Shown here piece after piece: positions 1 through 6,790 of a DNA stretch of 8,067 nucleotides (positions within the stretch are counted from its first letter, which is position 1; each line of letters starts with the position of its first letter). Location of the stretch: the NCBI GenBank assembly GCA_903924445.1, contig CAIYBQ010000187.1:1-8067 (forward strand), read 5' to 3'. The notes beneath the pieces are model-generated. The model searched no databases. It saw only the letters and a list, made by a program, of their open reading frames with translations, and was not told the DNA's origin. The stretch is from an uncultured Armatimonadota bacterium (GTDB lineage Bacteria; Armatimonadota; Armatimonadia; Armatimonadales; Armatimonadaceae). Position numbers and translations under genes: made by a program.

Positions 1-45
1 GCCCGCACGCCTATACGCACCTATCAGATTTACGAAACGCCAAAC

Positions 46-67
46 GGGCAGGCACAGAGGCCTGCCC
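46..67 (+). repeat. Hairpin repeat, copy 1 (8-bp stem, 6-nt loop)
   Basis: GGGCAGGC (46-53) pairs perfectly with GCCTGCCC (60-67) around the 6-nt loop ACAGAG. The 3' side continues CTACG, as in the copies at 6166, 7022 and 7252. This is one member of a dispersed family in the window. Confidence 0.75.
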
Positions 68-137
68 CTACGAGTGGCCATTGGAAAAACGAAAGGCAAA
101 CGCTCTAAGCGAAGGACAAAATTCGTTCGGCTTCCCG

Positions 138-159
138 GCGCAGGCTTCCACGCCTGCCC
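138..159 (-). repeat. Hairpin repeat, copy 2 (degenerate)
   Basis: GCGCAGGC (138-145) pairs with GCCTGCCC (152-159), with one C-C mismatch, around the loop TTCCAC. The loop is the reverse complement of the GTGGAA loop of the copy at 7252-7273, so this copy lies in minus orientation. It lacks the CTAC flank of the better copies and may be decaying. Confidence 0.6.
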
Positions 160-241
160 GCCGCTCCTCCGATGTTTCAATCGTTAACCTATTTATTGCA
201 TCGTTACGTCCGAAGACAATACACTCACGACAACGTAAGGC

Positions 242-1525
242 ATGTTCAATCAACACGTGGGCACTTCGAAAACCCCACGCGCAAACAGCCGCACGAGTAA
301 ACCAATCGCAATGCACAAAACAAGTACGCCATTTGCACACTATGTTAAAAAAACATGGCTGGCAGTCACAGAACCTGTTTCAGGCATCGTGTCAACATCG
401 CGAACCGCATCCGGGACGCCAAAGTTACCCGCACTGGATGGCCTGAGAGCCATCGCGATGCTCATGGTTTTCATTTTTCATGCCTGGGAATACGGTGGAA
501 AGCACTACTGGGTCGTTTCCGTATTTCAAGTCGGCAAAGTACTGAGTCACTTCAATCTGGGTGTCGATCTCTTCATCATCCTCAGTGGCTTCTGCTTGTA
601 TTGGCCTGTCCTACATCACCCGGAACGCTTCAAACCGAAGCAGTGGTTCATTCGGAGGTTTTGGCGAATCGCGCCAGCCTACTACGTCAGCATTTTGTTT
701 ATTGTGCTCGCGCCCCTGCTTGCGAATGTGCTGCTGAAAAAGCTGAATATGCCAGCCATTGCAGACCCACCACTGTCCTTACTCCAGCTGTTTTCACACC
801 TAACCTTCACGCACTCCTTCCATCCAACAACACTCTTTGGGATTCAAGGCGTCTACTGGTCGCTCGGCGTCGAAGCCCAGCTCTACGTCCTCTTCCCACT
901 GGCTCTAAAACTCGTCAACAGGTTTGGCATCTTCGTAACCATCGCATTAATGGCATTGATCTCGGTGTGCTGGCACCTCTCTTGGCCCACGCTGCTCCCA
1001 AAAGAATGGCACATGGTCGGTGAGTTTTCCGTGCTTGAGAGGTTGTTCCAGTTCGGATTCGGGATGGCCATCGCGGCCTTCCACCACAAGCGGGAAAGAA
1101 TACTGCATTGGTCGCTCTATCCGGTTGCAGCCTGCCTCCTCATCCTCAGCCAAGCGACCTTTGTGACAAGCTCTGTCTTGCCCCTCGAAATCGCATTTGC
1201 CACCATCGCGCTAGCACTCCTGGTCGCACTCCTCGTCAAACCACATCCGTTCGCAAGCTTTATGACAACCAAAAGCTTGGTCTTCCTCGGAACGATTAGC
1301 TACTCGATGTACCTCTTGCATCAACGCATCACTTGGGGCATCGGTGGAACCGTCAAGGCTATCTTGAAGCTGCCAGATTCCTATTCCTTTGTGATTTGTA
1401 TGGTGGTTGCGCTGCCGATTGTGATTATCATCTCGACGATTTTCTACATCCTCGTTGAGCGACGATTTGCGCAGGGTATACAGCGCAAGAACATCAATGT
1501 AACAAACGCTTCCTCAGGCGCGTAG
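242..1525 (+). CDS. Membrane acyltransferase, acyltransferase-3 (OafA/YrhL) family
   Basis: Integral membrane enzyme expected to move acyl, usually acetyl, groups onto a sugar or surface polymer; the acceptor cannot be told from sequence. Family marks, numbered from the 242 start: LPALDGLRAIAML at 62-74 with R69, then FIFHAW with the likely catalytic H80; NLGVDLFIILSGF at 105-117; RRFWRIAPAYY at 138-148; YWSLGVEAQLYVLFP at 205-219; and FLGTISYSMYLLHQ at 348-361. Several hydrophobic helices follow, and the length of about 400 residues is normal for a stand-alone member without an SGNH domain. The start is uncertain: ATG 242 has AAGG only 1 nt away, ATG 311 and GTG 389 are in frame and bring the start closer to the conserved domain. 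A small gene follows after 7 nt, suggesting cotranscription. Confidence 0.88.
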   Translation: MFNQHVGTSKTPRANSRTSKPIAMHKTSTPFAHYVKKTWLAVTEPVSGIVSTSRTASGTPKLPALDGLRAIAMLMVFIFHAWEYGGKHYWVVSVFQVGKVLSHFNLGVDLFIILSGFCLYWPVLHHPERFKPKQWFIRRFWRIAPAYYVSILFIVLAPLLANVLLKKLNMPAIADPPLSLLQLFSHLTFTHSFHPTTLFGIQGVYWSLGVEAQLYVLFPLALKLVNRFGIFVTIALMALISVCWHLSWPTLLPKEWHMVGEFSVLERLFQFGFGMAIAAFHHKRERILHWSLYPVAACLLILSQATFVTSSVLPLEIAFATIALALLVALLVKPHPFASFMTTKSLVFLGTISYSMYLLHQRITWGIGGTVKAILKLPDSYSFVICMVVALPIVIIISTIFYILVERRFAQGIQRKNINVTNASSGA

Positions 1526-1532
1526 TACATCC

Positions 1533-1940
1533 ATGTACACGCACTTTCAAGCGAAGCCAATGCGCGCCCGAATCCGCAGGCTGGACAAGGGCGAGATGCA
1601 CACCGGGTTCATCATCGAGCACGGCGGAACCGGAAAAGTCACCGCGTGGTCCAGCGCCGCGGCGCTTCGCAAGCAGCTAGGGGATTTTCCTTGGCTCGCG
1701 AAGCTGCTAAAAGATGTCGACTTCAAGACGGAGCAAGTCGTTCTTGTGAGCTGGATGTCAAGTGGACCACCGGAAGGCGAGCTGCGCTCACGTTCATCCA
1801 CTGTCCGTGGAAAAAATGTCATCGACTTCTATGTCGACCCGCCAAAGGGAGCGCGTTTTCGCGGCGAACGAGCCCGTCTTGGCGCGTACTTTTTTGCGAT
1901 ACCCCACGATGCGACAGCAATCTACACACCTGAGCCCTGA
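1533..1940 (+). CDS. Conserved-looking hypothetical protein, 135 aa
   Basis: Not recognised as a named family. It begins 7 nt after the acyltransferase stop and is probably in the same transcript. No signal peptide or membrane helix is seen. The middle has a hydrophobic strand-like segment followed by SSGPPEGELRS (about residues 76-86), then VIDFYVDPPKG and a C-terminal LGAYFFAIPHDATAIY, which reads like a small beta-rich domain. Proteins with similar SGxP and LGAxFFAxP patterns occur, to my recollection, as uncharacterised or secreted proteins in Planctomycetes, so this could be such a domain without its leader. ATG 1560 (residue 10) is an alternative start; neither start has a good ribosome binding site. 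Confidence 0.65.
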   Translation: MYTHFQAKPMRARIRRLDKGEMHTGFIIEHGGTGKVTAWSSAAALRKQLGDFPWLAKLLKDVDFKTEQVVLVSWMSSGPPEGELRSRSSTVRGKNVIDFYVDPPKGARFRGERARLGAYFFAIPHDATAIYTPEP

Positions 1941-1967
1941 CGCATTTAGACTAGATTTAAGATGTAA

Positions 1968-1990
1968 GCCTACAGCGCAGCGCCGTAGGC
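1968..1990. terminator. Candidate bidirectional terminator hairpin
   Basis: GCCTAC (1968-1973) pairs with GTAGGC (1985-1990); after one mismatch GCG (1975-1977) pairs with CGC (1981-1983) around a 3-nt loop. It sits in the 67-nt gap between the convergent genes ending at 1940 and 2008, where a terminator is expected. No strong T-run follows on either strand, so it is not a textbook intrinsic terminator. Confidence 0.4.
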
Positions 1991-2007
1991 ATGCACCTCT
2001 GTCGAAA

Positions 2008-2847
2008 CTACTTCTGCGGCACCAACCAGATGTTGCGATACACCACCGAGTCCCCATGGTTCTGCAAGTAGATCGGGCCCGTGGGACCATCGAGTGGATT
2101 GCTTAGCGGCGCGGATGTCGTGAAGTCCTTGGTCAACTCAAGGTTTTCGTGCACCAGCACACCATTCAGACGGACGGTGATACGTGCCCACGCGGTGCGC
2201 CGACCACTTGCATCAAAGGTCGCCGGCGTGAAGTCGACATCGTAGGTCTGCCACGCAAGCGGCGGAAGACACATGTTCAGCCGTGGCTGGGCAATCGAAT
2301 AAATGCCGCCGCATTCATTGTCACGGCCATCCAGACCAAACGAGTCGAGCACCTGCGTCTCCCAGCGGCCGCTGTGGTACACACCGCTGTTACCGCGCCC
2401 CTGCCCACGGGCTGCAGGCATGTAAGGCGTTCGGAATTCCAAGTGGAGCGTGTAGCCGCCGAAGCGCTGCTTTGTAATCGCATCCGATGCCTGCAAAAAA
2501 CCACCATCAACCTTGCCGCGCTCCCACGCATCCGCGGAACGGCCATCGAAGAGCACAACCGCACCACGAAGAGCCTTCTTGCCAAGCGTCGGGCTCTTGC
2601 GCTCAACACGCTTGAGCGACTTGATCCGATCGAGGGCCTCATCCGATTTTAGGAGAGTACGCGACCTTCCAGGCTCCCAGCCAGCCCCGGGAAGTCCGCC
2701 ATCTAGGAGATAGCCATCGAATTTGCCACCGCCCAGCGCCACCAGCTGGAGCCCGACTCCGCGGCCGGTGTACTCCCCTTGGATCATGAAATCGGGGTCT
2801 TCGCGGCGTGCCGCCGCAGGATCTGTCCAAGTGCGATTTTGTCTCAT
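2008..2847 (-). CDS. DUF1080 / 3-keto-disaccharide hydrolase-like protein
   Basis: Likely cleaves 3-keto glycosides made by a Gfo/Idh-type dehydrogenase; the family (PF06439) is named 3-keto-disaccharide hydrolase. From the 2847 start it is 279 aa. An N-terminal region (about 18-60) has the pattern DPDFMIQGEY then GGLPGAGW, and a DUF1080 jelly-roll domain starts at VVLFDG (97-102). Marks include GQGRGNSGVY (148-157), WETQVLDS (162-169), CGGIYS (179-184), WQTYDVDF (199-206), GPIYLQNHG (257-265) and VVYRNIWL (268-275). There is no signal peptide, although many relatives are exported. I chose ATG 2847 because GGAG lies 7 nt upstream and the ATG overlaps the preceding gene's TGA (ATGA), implying coupled translation; ATG 2868 is a longer alternative inside that gene. 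Its direct neighbour encodes the matching dehydrogenase. Confidence 0.87.
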   Translation of the reverse strand: MRQNRTWTDPAAARREDPDFMIQGEYTGRGVGLQLVALGGGKFDGYLLDGGLPGAGWEPGRSRTLLKSDEALDRIKSLKRVERKSPTLGKKALRGAVVLFDGRSADAWERGKVDGGFLQASDAITKQRFGGYTLHLEFRTPYMPAARGQGRGNSGVYHSGRWETQVLDSFGLDGRDNECGGIYSIAQPRLNMCLPPLAWQTYDVDFTPATFDASGRRTAWARITVRLNGVLVHENLELTKDFTTSAPLSNPLDGPTGPIYLQNHGDSVVYRNIWLVPQK

Positions 2848-5030
2848 ACGTTTTCTCCGAAGCGCCAACCAGCACGGGCCGGCTCTTTTACAAATGCGTT
2901 CAGCTCGGGATGGTTCTTGATGCGACCAGCTTTAGCATCCCACTCAATCCGGGTGTTGAAGCGCTGCGCGAGGACGCCCAGCAGGATAATCTCCGTGAGG
3001 TTTGCCGAGACGGAGAAGTTCGATGCAGGCTCGGGGCCCTCGCCCTTAATCCCACGCATCCACTCGCGGAAAGGACCACCTTGCACACGCGCAATCGTTT
3101 TTGGTGGCGGGCTAGCCTGCCACGCTGACTGAACCGGTTCCGGATACAGCGTTGGTTGACCAGCGTGGGTGCCGCAGCCAAGGATGCCTTTCGTCCCCAG
3201 CATTAAACATGCGTTGCCATTCAGCTCATCTTTGTCGACACCAAATGTCTCAAATGCACCCGCGCGGCTCCAATCACTTGCGCCATCAAACCAGTCAAGC
3301 ACCACCGGTCCGCGCTTGCCCTTCGCCGGGAAGTGGAAGCGGATATGGCTGGATGTTGGAATCAGACCATCGAGGGATGCCGTGCGGTAGAGGCACTCAA
3401 CAACCGTCGGCGGGTCGAGGTCGAGCGCCCAGACCGGCGTGTCAAAGGTATGGCAGCCGAAGTCGCCAAGCATCCCAGATCCAAAGTCGTAGAAGGCGCG
3501 CCACTTCAGCGGAAGGTAGTCACGGTAAAAATCGCGCTGCGCGGTCGGGCCAAGCCAGAGATCCCAGTCTAAGCCGGCGGGGATGGGCGAGCGCGGCGGC
3601 GGCATCGTGGCAGGATTCCCAAAGTGCTCCCCGCCCATCGATGGGCCATCGTTACGACAGAGGACGCGTGTGACATCCCCAATAACACCAGCGCGGACGA
3701 GCTCTACGGAGTTCCGCGTGCCATCATCGGAGTGGCCTTGATTGCCCATCTGCGTGATGAGCTTGTACTTTTCCTTTGACTTCGCAAGCGTCCGGACCTG
3801 CCAAATGTTATGGGCGAGTGGTTTCTGGGTGTAGACGTGGATGCCACGCTCCATCGCCATTTGGGTCGCCGGGAAGTGGGTGTGGTCTGGGGTTGAGACG
3901 ACGACGGCATCGATCTGCTTGTGCATTTTGTCAAGCATTTTGCGGAAGTCTTCGAAGAATGGCTGGTCGGTACGCCACTTTTTCATATTGCCGGCGCACT
4001 GGTTAAGGTCGACATCACAGAACGCAACAAGGTTCTCTTCCGAGCAGCCCTGATTGTAGGGTTGCTGGGCGATCCAGCCACCGGAGCCTATGAAAGCGAT
4101 ATTCAGCTTGTCATTCGCCGACTTGCCTGGCTTGCCAATTGAGAATGTCGTCCGGGTTGCTCCGGGCGCCCGAACGAGGTCGCGCATGGCTTTGCCCATC
4201 GCATCCCCGATCAGGTAGTACGTCTCAGCATTGGTGTTCCAGTGGTAGCCCTGCCCGGATGGCGAAGCTTCCTGCGCGCGCCAGAAGTCGCGTGTCCCGA
4301 CGAAGGCCACATTGCCTTGAAACTCCGGATACTTTGCGACCGCAGCTTGCGCCTTCATGAGTGAGAGTGCGCGTGGATGCGTCTCGGTCGGCCCCGTCAT
4401 CCCCGTTTCAGCGATGACAAACGGGAGCCGCTCAGACCCAAGATCCCGTCTTAAATCACGAATCAGACAGGCGAGGTTCTTTTCGTACTCATCGTTGAAT
4501 GCCTGATTTACCCGGTCATTCCAGCCCTGGTGCCAGCCAAAGCCGCAGAGCTCAGGGGCTGTGTCTGCGAGCTCGGGGAAGTCCTTTGCGATACGGGCGA
4601 TGGCTTTGCGGGTGCCACGGACGAGCTCGGTGTAGTACGGTCCGACTTTGCCACCGGCGCTCGGCGGGCGGAAGTCAGCGGCGAGGCTTTTGCCGCCCCA
4701 CGCAAGCTTAATGAGGAGCACCGGCTCGCGGTAATGATCGCCCATCGTCCATCCAAAGCCCAGTTCGGGACCGATCATCTGATCGTTAGCGCCGTAGCCG
4801 ATGGTCAGCTTTCCCTTGCGCTCGAGATAGTGGATGAAGACATCATCGCGTGTCCGCCACGTCCCCTTGCTATCGACGAGATGTTTGTACCGGGGTGCGG
4901 TGGCGGGGTCTTTGGCGAGCTGCTCGAGTGAGCCTTTCCCAGCATTGCGCGCCGGATCAGCGGCGATAAATCCGTGGCCTTCCATATTGGACTGGCCAGC
5001 AAGAATAAAGACTTTCAGCGGCTTCTTCAT
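2844..5030 (-). CDS. Fusion: SASA-type carbohydrate esterase + Gfo/Idh/MocA oxidoreductase
   Basis: One 728-residue frame holds two enzymes. Residues 5-290 look like a SASA (PF03629) acetylesterase: GQSNM with likely nucleophile S14 (12-16), IGPELGFG (86-93), LLIKLAWGGKSL (105-116), GFGWHQGWND (163-172) and YHWNTNAETYYLIGDAMG with the likely catalytic H263. Residues 308-728 are a Gfo/Idh/MocA NAD(P)-dependent dehydrogenase: IAFIGSGG (311-318), CDVD (338-341), VVVSTPDHTHFPA (376-388), TQKP with the usual catalytic lysine K403 (401-404), MGNQGH (428-433) and GDFGCHTFD with H527 and D530. The linker (about 290-308) is short. No signal peptide; M1 leads straight into the first esterase strand. 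Expected role: deacetylate and oxidise a sugar or glycoside in the cytoplasm. The third glycine of the dinucleotide loop is replaced (GSGGWI). It lies 36 nt after the membrane-protein gene and overlaps the DUF1080 gene. Confidence 0.9.
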   Translation of the reverse strand: MKKPLKVFILAGQSNMEGHGFIAADPARNAGKGSLEQLAKDPATAPRYKHLVDSKGTWRTRDDVFIHYLERKGKLTIGYGANDQMIGPELGFGWTMGDHYREPVLLIKLAWGGKSLAADFRPPSAGGKVGPYYTELVRGTRKAIARIAKDFPELADTAPELCGFGWHQGWNDRVNQAFNDEYEKNLACLIRDLRRDLGSERLPFVIAETGMTGPTETHPRALSLMKAQAAVAKYPEFQGNVAFVGTRDFWRAQEASPSGQGYHWNTNAETYYLIGDAMGKAMRDLVRAPGATRTTFSIGKPGKSANDKLNIAFIGSGGWIAQQPYNQGCSEENLVAFCDVDLNQCAGNMKKWRTDQPFFEDFRKMLDKMHKQIDAVVVSTPDHTHFPATQMAMERGIHVYTQKPLAHNIWQVRTLAKSKEKYKLITQMGNQGHSDDGTRNSVELVRAGVIGDVTRVLCRNDGPSMGGEHFGNPATMPPPRSPIPAGLDWDLWLGPTAQRDFYRDYLPLKWRAFYDFGSGMLGDFGCHTFDTPVWALDLDPPTVVECLYRTASLDGLIPTSSHIRFHFPAKGKRGPVVLDWFDGASDWSRAGAFETFGVDKDELNGNACLMLGTKGILGCGTHAGQPTLYPEPVQSAWQASPPPKTIARVQGGPFREWMRGIKGEGPEPASNFSVSANLTEIILLGVLAQRFNTRIEWDAKAGRIKNHPELNAFVKEPARAGWRFGENV

Positions 5031-5066
5031 GCCCGCGAGTATATCCGAATGCGTGTGATGCGATGT

Positions 5067-5969
5067 TTACTTGCCGTTTAGTTGGCGTGCGACTTCATCG
5101 AGAATGTCCTTGTCGCCGCCCTTGCTGATTTGATGCTTCGCGCCAGCGATGTCTCGTACTTCGATGCACCACTGTGGCGCGCCGCGGCGGTTGCTGTTTT
5201 GCATCTGGATACCGTTCCACGTGACCTTGACGACTCTTGCCCGGTAGGACGCATCGATGGCAATCTTTTTGACCCGTTTATAGCCAAATAGGTTGAATGT
5301 GGATGTCAGTGTGCCATCGTAGAGATCGATGTTTTCGGTGCCGAGGCTTGCCGCGGATGTCGCGAGCATCCCGAGGCCTACCGCCCAAAACAACGAATAG
5401 AACAGTAGGAGAAAGAGTGCGGCCCACCCGAACGCCTGCATCATCCCGCCGATCATAAAGAAGGCGTGGACGGTGGTGAAGCTGGTCCAGGCGATGCCAA
5501 AGATACCCATTCCGATGGCGGCGGGGATATTCCGATGCCGGGTCGTTGCCTGAAGAGGTTGTTCAAATCCTTTGCCGATGATGTCATCCACTTCGACCAG
5601 CGCGGCGCGGCGTGCCAGCTTTTCGCGAAGCTGCTCGGCGGCATCCTCGGCGTTTGCGGCACCGGTTTCGAGGTAGGTGATGTGCGCTTCGGCATCCAGA
5701 ATCATGTCTGGCAGGTGGCGGATTGCTTCATCGATGGACATCACGATGCTGGGGTTGAGCTCTGCTGTGGAGATATCTTGTTGCAGGAGGCGTCCGGTAT
5801 GGAGCTGTTGCTGAAGGTCTGCAAGGTGGCGTTTTGCGGCGGTTTTGGTGGATGGCGGCGTATCGAGGACGAGTGGGCTCATCCGCGTCATCCACTGGTA
5901 GGCATCCAGCTCGAGCATCGCGACAGACTTCCCGGTGGATGAATGGTTTTCAGGCTCGAGGTGCTGCAT
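5067..5969 (-). CDS. Two-pass membrane protein of unknown function, possible PH-like C-terminus
   Basis: Not a family I can name. From ATG 5969 it is 300 aa: a soluble, mostly helical N-terminal half (about 37-138, rich in A, E, L, Q and possibly coiled-coil), two hydrophobic segments at about 148-174 and 179-205 forming a helical hairpin, and a C-terminal soluble domain (213-300). That domain, with IDLYDGTLTST then FGYKRVKKIAID and WCIEVRDIAGAKHQI, resembles the strand pattern of bacterial PH-like domains; this is inference. It is the first gene of the minus-strand operon, 36 nt before the esterase-dehydrogenase fusion. The frame stays open to ATG 6071, but that extension would translate a palindromic repeat at 6026-6047, so I trimmed it. 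ATG 5918, with GGGAAG about 8 nt upstream, is an equally possible start. Confidence 0.72.
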   Translation of the reverse strand: MQHLEPENHSSTGKSVAMLELDAYQWMTRMSPLVLDTPPSTKTAAKRHLADLQQQLHTGRLLQQDISTAELNPSIVMSIDEAIRHLPDMILDAEAHITYLETGAANAEDAAEQLREKLARRAALVEVDDIIGKGFEQPLQATTRHRNIPAAIGMGIFGIAWTSFTTVHAFFMIGGMMQAFGWAALFLLLFYSLFWAVGLGMLATSAASLGTENIDLYDGTLTSTFNLFGYKRVKKIAIDASYRARVVKVTWNGIQMQNSNRRGAPQWCIEVRDIAGAKHQISKGGDKDILDEVARQLNGK

Positions 5970-6025
5970 GTGTGGATATCGTATCAAATGGATGGATTCG
6001 AGGATGTTATGGTTGTGGCAGGGAC

Positions 6026-6047
6026 AGGCGGACACGTCGGTCCGTCC
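6026..6047 (+). repeat. Hairpin repeat, copy 3 (degenerate)
   Basis: AGGCGGAC (6026-6033) pairs with GTCCGTCC (6040-6047) with one G-T wobble and one outer mismatch, around the loop ACGTCG. The loop and stem are closest to the copy at 7022-7043 (loop ACGGCG). An alternative 7-bp pairing uses GGCGGAC (6027-6033) with GTCCGCC (6044-6050). Confidence 0.6.
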
Positions 6048-6155
6048 GCCGGCTAAATTGCCTGGTGACATCCTTGGTCAAAATCGCATGTTCCGCGTGC
6101 CGTGACAATGTTCATTCGGTCCGGGAAATCATCGATTGCACAATCCAAATCCCAA

Positions 6156-6197
6156 TTCCGTGTAGGGGCGGGCTGCCACGCCCGCCCGTGGTAACGA
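6156..6197 (-). repeat. Hairpin repeat, copy 4 (42-bp full element, minus orientation)
   Basis: The core is a perfect 8-bp stem (6166-6173 with 6180-6187) and a 6-nt loop that reads GTGGCA on the minus strand. In that orientation it is preceded by TCGTTACCAC and followed by CTACACGGAA. The whole 42 bp matches the copy at 7242-7283 at 37 positions, in inverted orientation, on the other side of the PIN gene pair. Confidence 0.8.
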
Positions 6198-6266
6198 TGA
6201 CCAAAAACCAAAATGCGAAGGCACAGCTCCGTCTTCACGAGTAAATTTTGAGTTCCCATCGCGTGG

Positions 6267-6295
6267 TTGCAAGCAAAAACACAAAGCGATACATT
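6267..6295 (+). promoter_or_regulatory. Candidate sigma-70-type promoter for the PIN gene
   Basis: TTGCAA (6267-6272) and TACATT (6290-6295) are separated by 17 nt, the optimal spacing. The predicted transcript would start near 6302, leaving a leader of about 30 nt before the TTG start at 6335. This fits the chosen start and is incompatible with translation from 6248. Confidence 0.45.
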
Positions 6296-6323
6296 TTGTT
6301 TAGGCGGACTCAATACCTATTTT

Positions 6324-6328
6324 GGAGG
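6324..6328 (+). promoter_or_regulatory. Ribosome binding site GGAGG deciding a TTG start
   Basis: GGAGG ends 6 nt before TTG 6335, an ideal position. It is the strongest Shine-Dalgarno sequence in the window and is the reason for starting the PIN protein at a TTG rather than at the further upstream TTG 6248 or at GTG 6416. Confidence 0.65.
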
Positions 6329-6334
6329 TTTACA

Positions 6335-6790
6335 TTGTCGTTCGTCTATTGTTTAGAGCAAATCATTTGCTTGGCAGCTGATTCCGTCCACCAAGATCCT
6401 GGTGATGCCAAGTATGTGTTCGACACTATCGTCCTTATTGATATCAGTTCGAGAGCAAAAAGTAATCTCCCGGGTGATGCAAAAATTGCTGTGAGTGCTC
6501 TGAGTTTGGTTGAAATCGCAGCGCCGAACCATTTGTCTCTTAGCGAGGCTGAAGATGTCATCGCTTCACTAAATCTGAGTGAACTTGTACCAGTCACGAA
6601 CCAAGTGGCCCGCTTGGCTGTTGAGCTGAGGAAAATCCAGAATTTAGATGCAATTGATGCGTGCATCGGTGCCACGGCCTGCTTGATGAATGCCACTCTG
6701 GTTACAAATGATCAGCGCATTCGACGACATCCAGTTCTCTCGACTCTGCCGTTCCCAATTCCACAACATACTGAGGGAGAAACTCCATGA
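6335..6790 (+). CDS. PIN-domain ribonuclease, VapC-like
   Basis: Probably a metal-dependent RNase of the PIN superfamily, most often toxins of type II toxin-antitoxin systems. From TTG 6335 it is 151 aa. The PIN core starts near residue 28: VFDTIVLID with acidic D30, ALSLVEIAAP with E60, DAIDACIGATA with D108 (D105 also near), and LVTNDQRI with D125, giving the four acidic positions expected of an active PIN domain. About 27 residues precede the core; GTG 6416 would give a compact 124-residue protein starting exactly at the core. GGAGG at 6324 supports 6335. The DNA is visibly more AT-rich than the carbohydrate operon, which fits horizontal gain. The next gene overlaps the stop by 4 nt (ATGA). 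No antitoxin-like gene lies upstream. Confidence 0.83.
   Translation: MSFVYCLEQIICLAADSVHQDPGDAKYVFDTIVLIDISSRAKSNLPGDAKIAVSALSLVEIAAPNHLSLSEAEDVIASLNLSELVPVTNQVARLAVELRKIQNLDAIDACIGATACLMNATLVTNDQRIRRHPVLSTLPFPIPQHTEGETP

Larger units (their letters stand above)
1..241. other. Intergenic region upstream of the acyltransferase
   Basis: No convincing gene is seen here; open frames crossing it are short, lack a ribosome binding site and run through palindromic repeats. It holds two hairpin elements (46-67 and 138-159). The AT-rich stretch at about 185-225 is the likeliest place for the promoter of the acyltransferase, with TTGCAT at 196-201 followed by an AT-rich segment around 217-223, but the match to a sigma-70 promoter is too weak to annotate one. 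Confidence 0.6.
5970..6334. other. Intergenic region between divergent operons
   Basis: No gene is supported here. It holds two hairpin repeats (6026-6047 and 6156-6197) and a sigma-70-like promoter candidate facing the PIN gene (6267-6295). The promoter for the minus-strand operon should also lie here; TTGACC reads on the minus strand at 6081-6076, but no good -10 box follows at the proper distance. Confidence 0.6.

Noticed and set aside
1533..1940. Pseudogene remnant of a larger secreted protein
   Set aside because: The missing leader made this possible, but the frame is intact, spacing to the upstream gene suits an operon, and no upstream remnant is visible in another frame.
2149..2652. 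Plus-strand open frame of 167 codons opposite the DUF1080 gene
   Set aside because: It is antisense to a gene with clear family motifs and shows no domain or ribosome binding site; the high GC content explains the long shadow frame.
4530..4931. Plus-strand open frame of 133 codons opposite the esterase domain
   Set aside because: It is antisense to the esterase motifs in the fusion gene and has no independent support.
5970..6071. N-terminal extension of the two-pass membrane protein to ATG 6071
   Set aside because: It would translate the hairpin repeat at 6026-6047, and the residues look unlike a protein domain (C, H and N rich); the other repeats are all outside genes.
6248..6334. Longer PIN protein starting at TTG 6248
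   Set aside because: This start lies upstream of the best promoter candidate and has no ribosome binding site, while TTG 6335 has GGAGG at ideal spacing.
6403..6418. Frameshift near the PIN start (an out-of-frame ATG at 6405 just before the usual PIN start)
   Set aside because: The in-frame TTG 6335 with a strong ribosome binding site gives a complete protein, so no frameshift is needed.
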